A DNA stretch of 64,000 nucleotides from Syntrophomonadaceae bacterium (GCA_018333865.1 JAGXSE010000057.1:41792-105791), one strand, 5' to 3'. Positions 16,926 to 25,528 are shown, counted from the stretch's first letter. Numbers and translations: made by a program. Notes: generated by a model from the sequence alone, not told the origin.

Positions 16926-17009
16926 CCCTTGCTGCAATACGGAACAGTTCCAAGGCAACTCCATTAAACAAGCCAATTTGTATAAAAATCCTTCACTTGA
17001 ATGTATTTC

Positions 17010-17093
17010 GACCACCCCGTCCTGACGGACACCCCTCCACGGGAGGGGAATGACCACCCCGTCCTGACGGACACCCCTCCACGGGAGGGGAAT
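17010..17093 (-). repeat. Two-copy 42-bp array, inverted relative of the 43-bp repeat
   Basis: Two identical 42-bp units (17010-17051, 17052-17093) read, on the minus strand, as the same repeat family as the array at 16711. The CCCCTCC-cgtg-GGAGGGG hairpin and GGGGTGGT tail are kept. The second hairpin is replaced by GTCC-gtca-GGAC, so both strands of that stem changed while pairing was preserved. The two arrays thus face each other across about 85 bp. Confidence 0.9.
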
Positions 17094-17208
17094 TTTTGGA
17101 GTTCTTTGTTAGCTTCATCATTTACTACCGCTTTCATGGAGGGGAATTTTTTTAGGTTGTGGGCGAAGTCCACTTTGGAAAAATTTGGCCGCTGCCCAGT
17201 GTTGCATG

Positions 17209-18537
17209 CTAAAATTTTTGCCACAGACTAGCGGCCAGGCGCCTTGCTTCCTTTGCCAGCTCTTTTTCATCCACTCCTGCCAGCTGCCTGTCCAGCATCC
17301 TGATTTTGCCGCCTACGATGGTGGTATTTACCATCGGCCCAGAAACCCCAAACAACAGGTGGCCGTAAAAGTTACCTGCCGTGAAGGGTGTCGGCGGTGT
17401 ATAATTGATGGTAATGACGTCAGCATAGGCACCCGGTGCCAGCATCCCCAAAGGCCGTTCGAAATATTGGGACAAGATTTTTGGGTTATTGCTGAAAATC
17501 AACTGGGGGACTTCCTCCCAGGCTGCGCTGGGGTCGCGCCGGTTAAATTTATGCAAGAGATTAGCTACTTTAATCCCTTCGAACATGTCAGCGGTATAGC
17601 CATCCGTACCCATCCCCACCAATACGCCTCTTCCCAACATCTCTTTCAGCGGAGCACACCCTACCGCGTTGCCCATATTGGACTCTGGGTTATGAGCAAC
17701 ATTGGTGCCGGTTTCGGCTAAGAGCGAAAGCTCATGGCTGTTTACGTGGACGCAATGGGCGGCCATGGTTTTTTTGCCTAACAGTCCAAAGTCCTTTAGC
17801 CTTTCCACAACCCGTTTTTGGTGGTGGGCCAAAGAGTGTTCCACATCCGCCAGGTCCTCCGCCACATGCAGATGCACACCCACGCCAAGTTCTGCGGACT
17901 GATCAGCACACTTCTTCAGGGTATCGTCACTCACCGTAAAGGAGGCATGAATGCCGAAAGTGGCCTGGAGCATTGGTTCTGGCCTCTCTTTTAAGCAGCG
18001 GATATAGTCCCCATTTTCCGCTATCCCTTCTTCGGCCTTCTTTTGCCCGTCCCGGTCCGAAACCTCGTAACAAAGGCAGCTGCGCACCCCTAGCTCCTGG
18101 GCTGCCCGGGCAATGGTCCGCAAGCTGCCGGTAATAGCGTTGGGGCTGGCATGATGGTCCAAAACAGTAGTAGTACCGTTTTTAATGCATTCGAGATAAT
18201 GAATCAAGGCGCTGTAATAGACGTCTTCCAGGCTGAGAGCTTGGTCTAGCCGCCACCAAAGCCGGGACAAAATCTCAGTAAAATTTGCCGGAGGCGCATC
18301 TTTTAAAGCCATCCCCCTGGCAAAAGTACTGTAACAGTGGGTATGGACATTGGTCATGCCGGGCATGATCAGGCCGCCCCTGGCATCCACAAATTGGGCC
18401 TCGCTGTATTTCTTTCTTAAAGTCTGGGTATCGCCTACCTCCATAATCACATCATCTGCCATATAAACGGCTCCGTCAGTAATGAGCTGGTTATCTGGTC
18501 CTAAGGTAATCAGCGTCCCGTTTCCGACTAATAACAT
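17209..18537 (-). CDS. ssnA: Putative aminohydrolase SsnA
   Basis: This 442-residue cytoplasmic amidohydrolase is the SsnA type linked genomically to selenium-dependent molybdenum hydroxylases. Metal ligands are in GMTNVHTHCYSTFARGMAL, VHLHVAEDLADV, AAHCVHVN and MGTDGYTADM; the ALKDAPPANFTEIL segment is typical of SsnA and its relatives. SsnA belongs to the gene set for anaerobic purine and urate breakdown in gut bacteria and E. coli (with ygfK, ygeX, ygeY, ygeW and xdh), but its exact reaction is not firmly known. Deamination of a purine or an opened-ring intermediate is inferred. An AAGGGGGTAGAGG ribosome-binding region precedes the ATG. A structured repeat lies 28 bp upstream. Confidence 0.9.
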   Translation of the reverse strand: MLLVGNGTLITLGPDNQLITDGAVYMADDVIMEVGDTQTLRKKYSEAQFVDARGGLIMPGMTNVHTHCYSTFARGMALKDAPPANFTEILSRLWWRLDQALSLEDVYYSALIHYLECIKNGTTTVLDHHASPNAITGSLRTIARAAQELGVRSCLCYEVSDRDGQKKAEEGIAENGDYIRCLKERPEPMLQATFGIHASFTVSDDTLKKCADQSAELGVGVHLHVAEDLADVEHSLAHHQKRVVERLKDFGLLGKKTMAAHCVHVNSHELSLLAETGTNVAHNPESNMGNAVGCAPLKEMLGRGVLVGMGTDGYTADMFEGIKVANLLHKFNRRDPSAAWEEVPQLIFSNNPKILSQYFERPLGMLAPGAYADVITINYTPPTPFTAGNFYGHLLFGVSGPMVNTTIVGGKIRMLDRQLAGVDEKELAKEARRLAASLWQKF

Positions 18538-18565
18538 TTGCCTCTACCCCCTTCAGGCAGTAGTG

Positions 18566-18689
18566 ATCACAGATGCTACCCGCTCTAATATACCCCCGCT
18601 TCTTCGAAGCGGTTTTATAAGAGCGGTTACGCACTGCATTAACTGGCTCTAAGCTTCAACCTTCGGCTGAAGCCAAGACCCAGTTGAAC
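18566..18689. repeat. Structured two-stem repeat, copy 2 (124 nt)
   Basis: This is the compact copy of the element at 10744-10938. Stem 1 (18 bp, two mismatches) has a short tip GCCGAAGGT instead of the G/C hairpin of copy 1. Stem 2 (CCGCTCTTATA/TATTAGAGCGG) encloses the perfect hairpin CCGCTTC-gaa-GAAGCGG. One arm of stem 1 lies inside the preA gene and encodes its last residues (NWVLASA). The element ends 28 nt before the ssnA start. Conserved stems with changed loops suggest selection on RNA or cruciform structure. Confidence 0.85.
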
Positions 18690-19873
18690 TGGATGGTCAA
18701 ACAGGCGGGGACCGGGCAGGCGGCTGTACAGAAGCCACAGCCGACACACTGCTTTTTGTCAATCACCGGCAAGCGGTCCTGGCCGATGCTGATGGCCTGA
18801 TGCCCGCCATCGCGACAGGCCAGGTAGCAGCGATCGCACCTCACACATAGAGCTTCCTGCAAGACGGAAACCGCCTGATGTCCTCTGGGCAGTTGCGAGT
18901 GCTCAACCAGATTGGGCAGGGCCTTCCCGACCAGTTCCTCCACTTTTGTAAAACCCTTCGCCTCCAGGTAATACTTCAGGCCATCGACTAAGTCTTCGAT
19001 CACCCGGAAACCATGCTGCATTACCACCGTGCATAGCTGCAGGTTACGGGCACCCAAGAGCAAGAACTCGACGGCATCACGCCAGGTAGTAATCCCGCCG
19101 GTTGCCGTAATCGGGATCTCCACTTTTCTGGCGATTTCGGCAACACACCTTAAAGCCACTGGTTTGATGGCAGCCCCGGAAATGCCGCCGATACATGACT
19201 TGCCGTTAACCTGGGGATAAGGGGAAAAGGTATCCAGGTCCACCCCGATGATGCCCTTGACCGTGTTAATGGCACAGACCCCATCCGCCCCGCTTCTTTT
19301 CACTGCCGCTGCTGCTGCGGCAATATCGGCAATTTGCGGTGTCAGCTTAATGACTACCGGGATTTTTTTGGCGGCCTCCTTGACCCACCGGGCAGTTCTT
19401 TCAGTGAGTTCCGGGTTTTGCCCGATGGTGCTTCCCATGCCTTTTTCCGGCATCCCATGGGGACAGGAAAAACTGCACTCGATCATATCGGCGCCAGCAG
19501 CCTCCAGCCTTTGCACCAGCTCTTGCCAGTCCTCCTGCTTTTGCCCCATGATGCTTGCTACCACCACTTTATACGGGAACTCCTTCTTTAGCCGCTTCAC
19601 TCTTCCTTCCACCACATCCACGTGGTGGGCAGAGATCAAATCAATATTTTGCAAGGCCACCAGGCGTTTATCTTCATAGTCCAGTCCGGCCATCATCGGG
19701 TAGGCCAGATTGACTACCTCGGTTTCCACAGAGGTTGTTTTAAGCACCGCACCAGCCCAGCCGGCGGCAAAGGCTCTGGCGACCATTTCCTCGTCGTCTG
19801 TACAAGGGGAGGCTGCCAGGACATAGGGGTTAGGGTACTTAATGCCGCAGAATTCCAAAGACAGGTCAATCAT
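18656..19873 (-). CDS. preA: Dihydropyrimidine/dihydroorotate dehydrogenase-like FMN protein with ferredoxin domain (PreA type)
   Basis: This 405-residue flavoprotein subunit pairs with PreT for NAD-dependent reduction of a pyrimidine- or purine-derived ring. An FMN-binding TIM barrel spans about residues 5-305 (YPNPYVLAASPC, ECSFSCPHGMPEKGMG, VVIKLTPQI, ATGGITTWRDAVEFLLLGA). A C-terminal 2x[4Fe-4S] domain follows, with cysteines in CVRCDRCYLAC and CVGCGFCTAACPVPAC. The ATG at 19873 has AGGGGGTG six bases upstream and overlaps the preT end by eight bases. The final residues are encoded by an intergenic-type repeat, so the C-terminus was extended or remodelled by it. In this cluster reduction of xanthine- or uracil-like intermediates is likely, but the substrate is inferred. 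Confidence 0.9.
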   Translation of the reverse strand: MIDLSLEFCGIKYPNPYVLAASPCTDDEEMVARAFAAGWAGAVLKTTSVETEVVNLAYPMMAGLDYEDKRLVALQNIDLISAHHVDVVEGRVKRLKKEFPYKVVVASIMGQKQEDWQELVQRLEAAGADMIECSFSCPHGMPEKGMGSTIGQNPELTERTARWVKEAAKKIPVVIKLTPQIADIAAAAAAVKRSGADGVCAINTVKGIIGVDLDTFSPYPQVNGKSCIGGISGAAIKPVALRCVAEIARKVEIPITATGGITTWRDAVEFLLLGARNLQLCTVVMQHGFRVIEDLVDGLKYYLEAKGFTKVEELVGKALPNLVEHSQLPRGHQAVSVLQEALCVRCDRCYLACRDGGHQAISIGQDRLPVIDKKQCVGCGFCTAACPVPACLTIQFNWVLASAEG

Positions 19874-21143
19874 TGCTAGCACCCCCTGATTGTTTCAATG
19901 CATTTTGAAGATAATGATCAATGGCAATGGCTGCCTTTTGTCCTTCTGCTACTGCCTGCACCACGGTTTTTCCGCCATTGGCCGCATCTCCGGCAAGGTA
20001 TACCTTGGGGAGCCCGGCCAGTTTTTTCAGCAGGGGATGCTGGCTCTGGCCTGTCGCAACAATGACCATGTCGGCCGCCAGGTCAAACTCGCTGCCGGGC
20101 ACCGCTACCGGCCTTTTTCTGCCTGTTTCGTCTTCAGGGCCAAGTTCCATGGAAATCAGTTTGATCCCAGTTACCTGATCCGTGCCCAAAACCGCTACCG
20201 GCGCTGTTAACCACCTGAACTCGATGCCCTGGGCTACCGCAAACCGGTATTCTTCCTGCCAGGCCGGCATCTCTGCCAGAGAACGCCTGTAGGCGACAGT
20301 CACCTGCCGGGCTCCGGCCCTTTTGGCGATACAGGCAGCATCCATCGCCGTATTGCCGCCACCGATCACCACAACCTTTGCACCAACGGGAATTTGAGAC
20401 CCGGTTCCTAATTTCATCTTGAGGTTATAGGCAGCTAAAAACTTTTCCGCCGGATAAACCCCGCTTAAACCGGCCCCAGGAACTTCCAAGGCCGATGTGC
20501 TGCCTAACCCGCAGCTCACCAGCACGGCATCGTACTCTGCCAGCAAGGTTTCCAGCGGCACATCCCCGCCAACTGTCACACTGTAACGGATATCCCTGAC
20601 CACTTTTGTGATGCGGGACAATTCTCGCTCCAGTATTTGGTATTCTAACCGGTAATCTGGAATGCCCCAAAGGGCTGTGCCCCCGGCATCAGGGCCGGCT
20701 TCAAAAACAACTGCCTCATATCCCTTCTGCATCAGGGCGTAAGCACCGCTTAAACCTGCCGGGCCGGCTCCGATCACCGCCACCTTTTTTCCATTAGGGG
20801 GAAGAGGGGTGGACTCCAGGCCGGCACTTTCCAAGGCAAACTTCTGCAACCGGCCAATATTAATCGCCTCGTCCAGGTTGGCCTGGGTACAGCCTTTGCG
20901 GCAGAGCTCCGCCTGCGGACAGACATCGGCACAGACGGCACCGAAAGCATTGCTTTCATAGATTACTCTGGCCGCCCCGCGCAGATTGCCGGTTTTGATT
21001 TTGTGGATAAAGTCCGGAATCTTGATCTCCGCTGGGCAGCCCTGCACACAGGGAGCGTCATGGCAGTAAAGGCAGCGAGAAGCTTCCCTTAACGCCTGGT
21101 AAGGCGACCAGGCACTAGCTGCCGGCAGATGTGTTTGTTGCAT
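19866..21143 (-). CDS. preT: NAD(P)-dependent FAD/FeS oxidoreductase, PreT type (glutamate synthase small-subunit family)
   Basis: This 425-residue electron-input subunit takes electrons from NAD(P)H through FAD and two [4Fe-4S] clusters to PreA. The N-terminal cysteine clusters are CLYCHDAPCVQGCP and CADVCPQAELCRKGC. The first dinucleotide-binding motif is VAVIGAGPAGLSGAYAL and the second is VVVIGGGNTAMDAA, ending with the FAD-binding YLAGDAANGG. The ATG at 21143 follows AGGAGG by eight bases; a longer frame runs back inside the xdhD gene and is not protein-like. It overlaps xdhD by 29 bases and preA by eight, a tightly coupled order. Confidence 0.92.
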   Translation of the reverse strand: MQQTHLPAASAWSPYQALREASRCLYCHDAPCVQGCPAEIKIPDFIHKIKTGNLRGAARVIYESNAFGAVCADVCPQAELCRKGCTQANLDEAINIGRLQKFALESAGLESTPLPPNGKKVAVIGAGPAGLSGAYALMQKGYEAVVFEAGPDAGGTALWGIPDYRLEYQILERELSRITKVVRDIRYSVTVGGDVPLETLLAEYDAVLVSCGLGSTSALEVPGAGLSGVYPAEKFLAAYNLKMKLGTGSQIPVGAKVVVIGGGNTAMDAACIAKRAGARQVTVAYRRSLAEMPAWQEEYRFAVAQGIEFRWLTAPVAVLGTDQVTGIKLISMELGPEDETGRKRPVAVPGSEFDLAADMVIVATGQSQHPLLKKLAGLPKVYLAGDAANGGKTVVQAVAEGQKAAIAIDHYLQNALKQSGGASND

Positions 21144-23706
21144 TTTTAATTCCTCCTCTATAAGCCGTATCTTCCAAGGGCAGCCGGAAACGGCGTTTCC
21201 CATCCAAAGCGAAGTACGCAGCTGCAACCGCCGGCGCTGTGGGGATGGAGGAAATCTCTCCGATGCCTTTTGCGCCATAGGCTTTGCCGTCAATATTTTT
21301 TTCGATCAACACAATTTTGATTTCCGGTACATCGGGAGCCCGCCATAAACCCAATCTCCCCAGAGACTTTATCTGCGGAACACCGCCTGCAAGCGGGAAA
21401 TCCTCGGTCAAGGCATAACCCAAACTCATGATGACACCACCCTCGATTTGGCCCTCCAACAAAGTGGGGTTAACAGCCCGGCCAATGTCATAGGCAGCAA
21501 TAACCTTTTTCACCTTCCCCAGCTTGTCAAGGATAACGACCTGGGTACCAAAGCTATAGGCCACATGGGTGACCGGATTTTGCTTTTTACTTTGCAAAGG
21601 ATCGGTGGTCCCTTGAAATTCGCCATGGTATACCTTGCCTGCCAGCTCTGCTAAAGAATGGGTTGACAGGTCGACAGCCAGCTGTTCGGCTGCCAGGCGT
21701 ACCGCTTCTCCGGTAAAAAGGGTCTGCCGGGAAGCTGTTGTAGCTCCGGCATCAGGGGTGGTGGCGGTATCGGCCAAGACAATTTCCACCACTTCCGGAG
21801 TCACAGGGGCTGTTGCGCACAGGATCTGCATTAACACCCCGGCCAACCCCTGTCCAATACAGGCGGCACCGGTGGATAGCTGCACTTTGCCCTTATCGAC
21901 GGCGATCCTTGCCCTGCCGGTATCCATCAGGCCAACCCCAATGCCCACATTTTTCATCCCGCAGGCAATCCCGGCATATTGGTTCTGTTCGTATTCGTCT
22001 TTTACTGCCAATAAGGTTTCCCGCAGGTGGACATCGGCTACTCTCTGACCGGTGGCCAGGAGGTCACCCTCAATTAAAGCGTTCCGGTACCTGATCTCCC
22101 ACGGGCTAATCCCGGCTTTTTCCGCCAGGAGATCTAACAGGCTTTCGATGGCAAAAGCTGTCTGGGGCACCCCAAAACCCCGGAAGGCCCCGGAGGGAGG
22201 GTTGTTGGTATATACAGAACGCCCCTCGATGGAGATATGGGGGATGCGGTATGGCCCGGTAGCATGAGTGCAGGCCCGTTCCAAAACCGGCGCCCCTAAA
22301 GAAGCGTAGGCACCGGTATCGGCAACAATATTTGCCGCTAAAGCCACCAGATTGCCCGCTGCATCGCATCCGGCAGTGATCTCAATCTCCATGGGGTGTC
22401 TTTTCGGGTGCACCATTAAGCTTTCAGCTCTGGACAGGGTCAGTTTGACGGGTTTTTTCGTGTGCCAGGCTAACAGAGCCGCATGGTGCTGCACACTGAG
22501 GTCCTCTTTGCCGCCGAAAGCACCGCCGACAAAGTTATTGATCACCCTGACCCGGCCTAGCGGCAATCCCAGCAGGGATGAAATCTGGTGCTGGTCGTGA
22601 TGCACACTTTGGGATCCCCCAAGCACAACCAGACTATCGTATTCCAGATAGGCAACAGCACTTTCCGGCTCTAAAAAAGCATGTTCGGTCATCGGCGTAG
22701 AATATTGCTCTGAGACTAGATAGGAGCATTGAGCAAGTGCGTCCGCCGCATTCCCCCGGTGCAGGCTGGTGGTGCTGAGCACATTTCCCCCCGGGTGCAG
22801 CAGTGGAGCGGCTGCTTCCATAGCAGCGGCAGGAGAGGTAACAGGTGGCAACACTTCATAGGTCAAATCGATCAACTCAAGGGCTTGCCGGGCAATAGCC
22901 GGGGTTTCAGCGGCCACCAGGGCCAGGGCATCCCCGATATAACGGGTTTCTTCCCCCACGGCGACTAATACCGGCCAATCCTTTTTGATATATCCCTGGT
23001 ATCTTAGGCCGGGGATGTCCTGGGCAGTGAGGACCGCCAGGACGCCGGGCAGGTTCCAGGCCCTGGCGAAATCAATTTTTTTGACTTTAATTCTGGGATA
23101 GGGTGAACGAAGAACTGCCCCATGCAACATTTCAGGCAAGTTCAGGTCATCGGTAAAAATTGCCGTTCCAAGGGTTTTGGTACCGGCGTCCAACCGGGGA
23201 TAGCGACCGCCAACTCCGTAGTCCGCACTTTCGGCAGGCAGTGTTTTCTCGTTTCTGAACGCTTCTGCCGCCAGCTGTACCGCTTCCACGATCTTAACGT
23301 ACCCGGTACACCGGCACAGGTTCCCCCGCAGGGCCCGCTTTATTTCCGCTTCAGCCGGAGCAAGGTTTAAGTCTAAGAGACCCTTAGCGCTGATGACCAT
23401 GCCGGGTGTGCAAAAACCACACTGCACCGCTCCGGCCTGGGCAAAAGCCCATTGATAAACCTCTTTTTCCCGGAGGGAGAGGCCTTCAACAGTAATAACC
23501 TGCTTGCCAGCAACCTGGGCCAGGGTTAGGCGGCAGGAACGGACGACCTTCCCGTCAACCAAAACCATGCAGGTCCCGCAAACACCCTCGCCGCAGCCGT
23601 TTTTCACAGAAGTCAGCCCGGCCGCAGTTCTTAGGTATTCGAGCAGGTTTTGGTTTGATTGCCCTGCCGGACAGCTTTTTTCCAAACCATTTAAGAAAAA
23701 CCGCAT
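21115..23706 (-). CDS. xdhD: Selenium-dependent-type xanthine dehydrogenase, fused FeS and molybdenum domains (XdhD type)
   Basis: This 863-residue molybdenum hydroxylase fuses the 2Fe-2S part (about residues 1-160: NGCGEGVCGTCMVL, VQCGFCTPGM, NLCRCTGY) to the Mo part (about 175-855: FLEPESAVAYL, VGGAFGGKEDLS, GAFRGFGVPQ, CIGQGLAGVL, TPDAGATTASRQ, catalytic YGAKGIGEIS). This FeS-Mo order without an FAD domain is that of E. coli XdhD and the Se-dependent xanthine dehydrogenase family. Selenium dependence is known for the family; here it is inferred, and no selenium-handling genes are in the window. ATG at 23706 follows CAGGAGGAGG. It is the first gene after a good promoter and is followed by preT and preA. 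Confidence 0.9.
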   Translation of the reverse strand: MRFFLNGLEKSCPAGQSNQNLLEYLRTAAGLTSVKNGCGEGVCGTCMVLVDGKVVRSCRLTLAQVAGKQVITVEGLSLREKEVYQWAFAQAGAVQCGFCTPGMVISAKGLLDLNLAPAEAEIKRALRGNLCRCTGYVKIVEAVQLAAEAFRNEKTLPAESADYGVGGRYPRLDAGTKTLGTAIFTDDLNLPEMLHGAVLRSPYPRIKVKKIDFARAWNLPGVLAVLTAQDIPGLRYQGYIKKDWPVLVAVGEETRYIGDALALVAAETPAIARQALELIDLTYEVLPPVTSPAAAMEAAAPLLHPGGNVLSTTSLHRGNAADALAQCSYLVSEQYSTPMTEHAFLEPESAVAYLEYDSLVVLGGSQSVHHDQHQISSLLGLPLGRVRVINNFVGGAFGGKEDLSVQHHAALLAWHTKKPVKLTLSRAESLMVHPKRHPMEIEITAGCDAAGNLVALAANIVADTGAYASLGAPVLERACTHATGPYRIPHISIEGRSVYTNNPPSGAFRGFGVPQTAFAIESLLDLLAEKAGISPWEIRYRNALIEGDLLATGQRVADVHLRETLLAVKDEYEQNQYAGIACGMKNVGIGVGLMDTGRARIAVDKGKVQLSTGAACIGQGLAGVLMQILCATAPVTPEVVEIVLADTATTPDAGATTASRQTLFTGEAVRLAAEQLAVDLSTHSLAELAGKVYHGEFQGTTDPLQSKKQNPVTHVAYSFGTQVVILDKLGKVKKVIAAYDIGRAVNPTLLEGQIEGGVIMSLGYALTEDFPLAGGVPQIKSLGRLGLWRAPDVPEIKIVLIEKNIDGKAYGAKGIGEISSIPTAPAVAAAYFALDGKRRFRLPLEDTAYRGGIKNATNTSAGS

Positions 23707-23888
23707 CTGCCGCCTCCTCCTGAGGGCAAAAACGCGCTGCTTACGATTGTCACAAGCCAGACCTGCCGCAAAAAAAGCATCAGGCTGACGCAACTAAGCC
23801 CTCTTAAGTTGACTAGATGTTTAACAACTGCACCAGGAAACTTTCCACGCTGCTAAATTTATTATTGCACTTAATACCTTTTAATCCC

Positions 23889-23917
23889 ATTGTACAAAAT
23901 CCCGGTGCAGTTGACAA
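23889..23917 (-). promoter_or_regulatory. Sigma-A type promoter for the xdhD-preT-preA group
   Basis: On the minus strand TTGTCA (23912-23917), a 17-bp spacer and TACAAT (23889-23894) form a near-consensus promoter about 180 nt upstream of the xdhD ATG. It lies directly after the end of the PLP-enzyme gene, so xdhD can be expressed apart from that gene. Confidence 0.7.
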
Positions 23918-23964
23918 CCGAACAAGCATTCGTTTTCGAAATATTTCACAAGCAGACCCCGACC

Positions 23965-25392
23965 TCAGGCCCCGCGCAGGGATTTGATTTTAAGGTCGTA
24001 ATCAGCAATCTTAGCGTATTCCGCTGCCCAGAACTCCGGTTGGCGCATGGAATCAATGTATTCCTTGGCGTAGCCGAAAGGAAGCCAATCCTGTTCTTTT
24101 TGGCGGAAAAGCTGTTCCTTTACGTCTTGGCGGCGGAAGTCGTAAATCCATTCTTCTTTGGCTCCCAGGAAAATATCCTTATACCAGCGCTCCAGCACGA
24201 AGTCCTGGGTTTCCAGATGCCGCCGGTCAAGCTCCTCCAGCACAGAAGGGTAGCGGTCGAACCCGTCGGTGGCTATTGTTACCACGTTGTCATCAGGTCC
24301 CAGGCGCAAATATTTGGCCATTTTAATGGCTCCCAGGATATTGCACATGCCGGAAACACCGAACAGGCTTTTCATTCTCAAGGCTGTCTCAGGGGCGACG
24401 CCCATTTTGATCAAGACACTGGTCCCGTCATGGATGATCTTCAAAGCCTTGACAGTATCGTCATCATGGATCAGAGTTACAAAATCGGTAGTCAACAGGT
24501 TATGGATGAGGGTGCACATCTTGTCCCCGATACCCTCGATGCGGTGTTGCCCCCTGCCGCCTGTTGCCAGGGTTGAGCACTCATATGGTTCCAAAGCAAC
24601 CACTTTTGCCTCCGGAAAAACATGTTTAATCTGATCCCCCGCGGCAAGGGTTCCTGCCGAACCGGGAGCCGAAGTGAAGCAGGCGATGCGCCCGTTGCCG
24701 ATACCATTTACCGCCTCGACGGCAGAATTGCCGGTAACGTAGCGATGAAAACGATAATTCGGCATCAGTTCAAACTGCGCCAGGGGCTTGTTTTTGGGGT
24801 TTTTCTTTAACTCATGTGTCCGCTGCAGGGTTAATATAACATCGCTCTCGGTGCCTGGGGTTAGATCGAGTTCTCCGCCATAGGCACGAATCCGCTCGTA
24901 GCGTTCTTTGCTCATGTTATCCGGCATGATAATGACAGCCTGATAGCCCATCAACCGGCAGATATAGGCCACACCGATACCGAAGTTGCCGGTAGAAGGA
25001 CCAAGGATGGTGTGTTCCCCCGGCAGGATTTCCCCATTGACACATCCTTCCATCAGGGTGGTGTAGGCCGGCCCCACTTTATGGGAGCCGGAAGGGAAAT
25101 ATGTGCCTAGCATAACAACTATGTTCGCGTCTACGCCCGTCATTTCCTTGGGCAGGATTATCTTCCGCACCTGGTTATTTTCGTCTTTCCAGGTGATATT
25201 AAAAAGATTGCACGGGTCCAGCTCATCTTCTTTCAGGACTCTTAATGCCTTTTCCCGGATCACTTTGTCAATCGTTTCCGGGTGCAACATTTCCTCGTAA
25301 GTGGGTCCAAAGGGTACTTTTGCCTTGTCCAATGGATTTACCTCCCCCTTCTTAACTTTTATTGCCAGCTCCGGCACTATATATTTCAGCAC
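23965..25392 (-). CDS. PLP-dependent enzyme of the cysteine-synthase/threonine-synthase fold (fold type II), unknown substrate
   Basis: This 475-residue cytoplasmic fold-type-II PLP enzyme has its probable Schiff-base lysine in FPSGSHKVGPAY (near residue 105), the cofactor-phosphate or substrate loop in GPSTGNFGIG and the glycine-rich SAPGSAGTLAAG. It is longer than cysteine synthase (about 310) and YgeX diaminopropionate ammonia-lyase (about 400). The C-terminal 90 residues (YKDIFLGAKEEWIYDFR onward) are extra. In purine clusters of other bacteria YgeX, also a fold-II PLP enzyme, holds the lyase role; this protein could be its functional counterpart, but that is inference. The listed start is GTG. 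TTG at 25332, eight bases after GGGGGAGG, has a better ribosome-binding site and would shorten the protein by 20 residues. Confidence 0.85.
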   Translation of the reverse strand: MLKYIVPELAIKVKKGEVNPLDKAKVPFGPTYEEMLHPETIDKVIREKALRVLKEDELDPCNLFNITWKDENNQVRKIILPKEMTGVDANIVVMLGTYFPSGSHKVGPAYTTLMEGCVNGEILPGEHTILGPSTGNFGIGVAYICRLMGYQAVIIMPDNMSKERYERIRAYGGELDLTPGTESDVILTLQRTHELKKNPKNKPLAQFELMPNYRFHRYVTGNSAVEAVNGIGNGRIACFTSAPGSAGTLAAGDQIKHVFPEAKVVALEPYECSTLATGGRGQHRIEGIGDKMCTLIHNLLTTDFVTLIHDDDTVKALKIIHDGTSVLIKMGVAPETALRMKSLFGVSGMCNILGAIKMAKYLRLGPDDNVVTIATDGFDRYPSVLEELDRRHLETQDFVLERWYKDIFLGAKEEWIYDFRRQDVKEQLFRQKEQDWLPFGYAKEYIDSMRQPEFWAAEYAKIADYDLKIKSLRGA

Positions 25393-25413
25393 GGTTTATT
25401 TACATCCTATCAT

Positions 25414-25430
25414 GTTAAATAAGATTTAAC
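25414..25430. promoter_or_regulatory. Operator-like palindrome GTTAAAT-aag-ATTTAAC
   Basis: A perfect 17-bp palindrome with 7-bp arms lies 21 bp upstream of the GTG start of the PLP-enzyme gene, at the head of the purine cluster. Size and symmetry suit a dimeric regulator such as the GntR protein of the cluster. No second copy was noticed, so the regulator is not known. Confidence 0.45.
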
Positions 25431-25528
25431 AAGAGGCTTTTCTCCTTCCCCTCACATGATATTACTTGATCACTTTTAGTTTAAATAGGATCATCAAAAA
25501 CATGTTTAGTATACCTACTCATCCAGCA

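Noticed and set aside
16711..17093. CRISPR array
   Set aside because: Units follow each other every 43 or 42 bp without unique spacers, and no cas genes are near.
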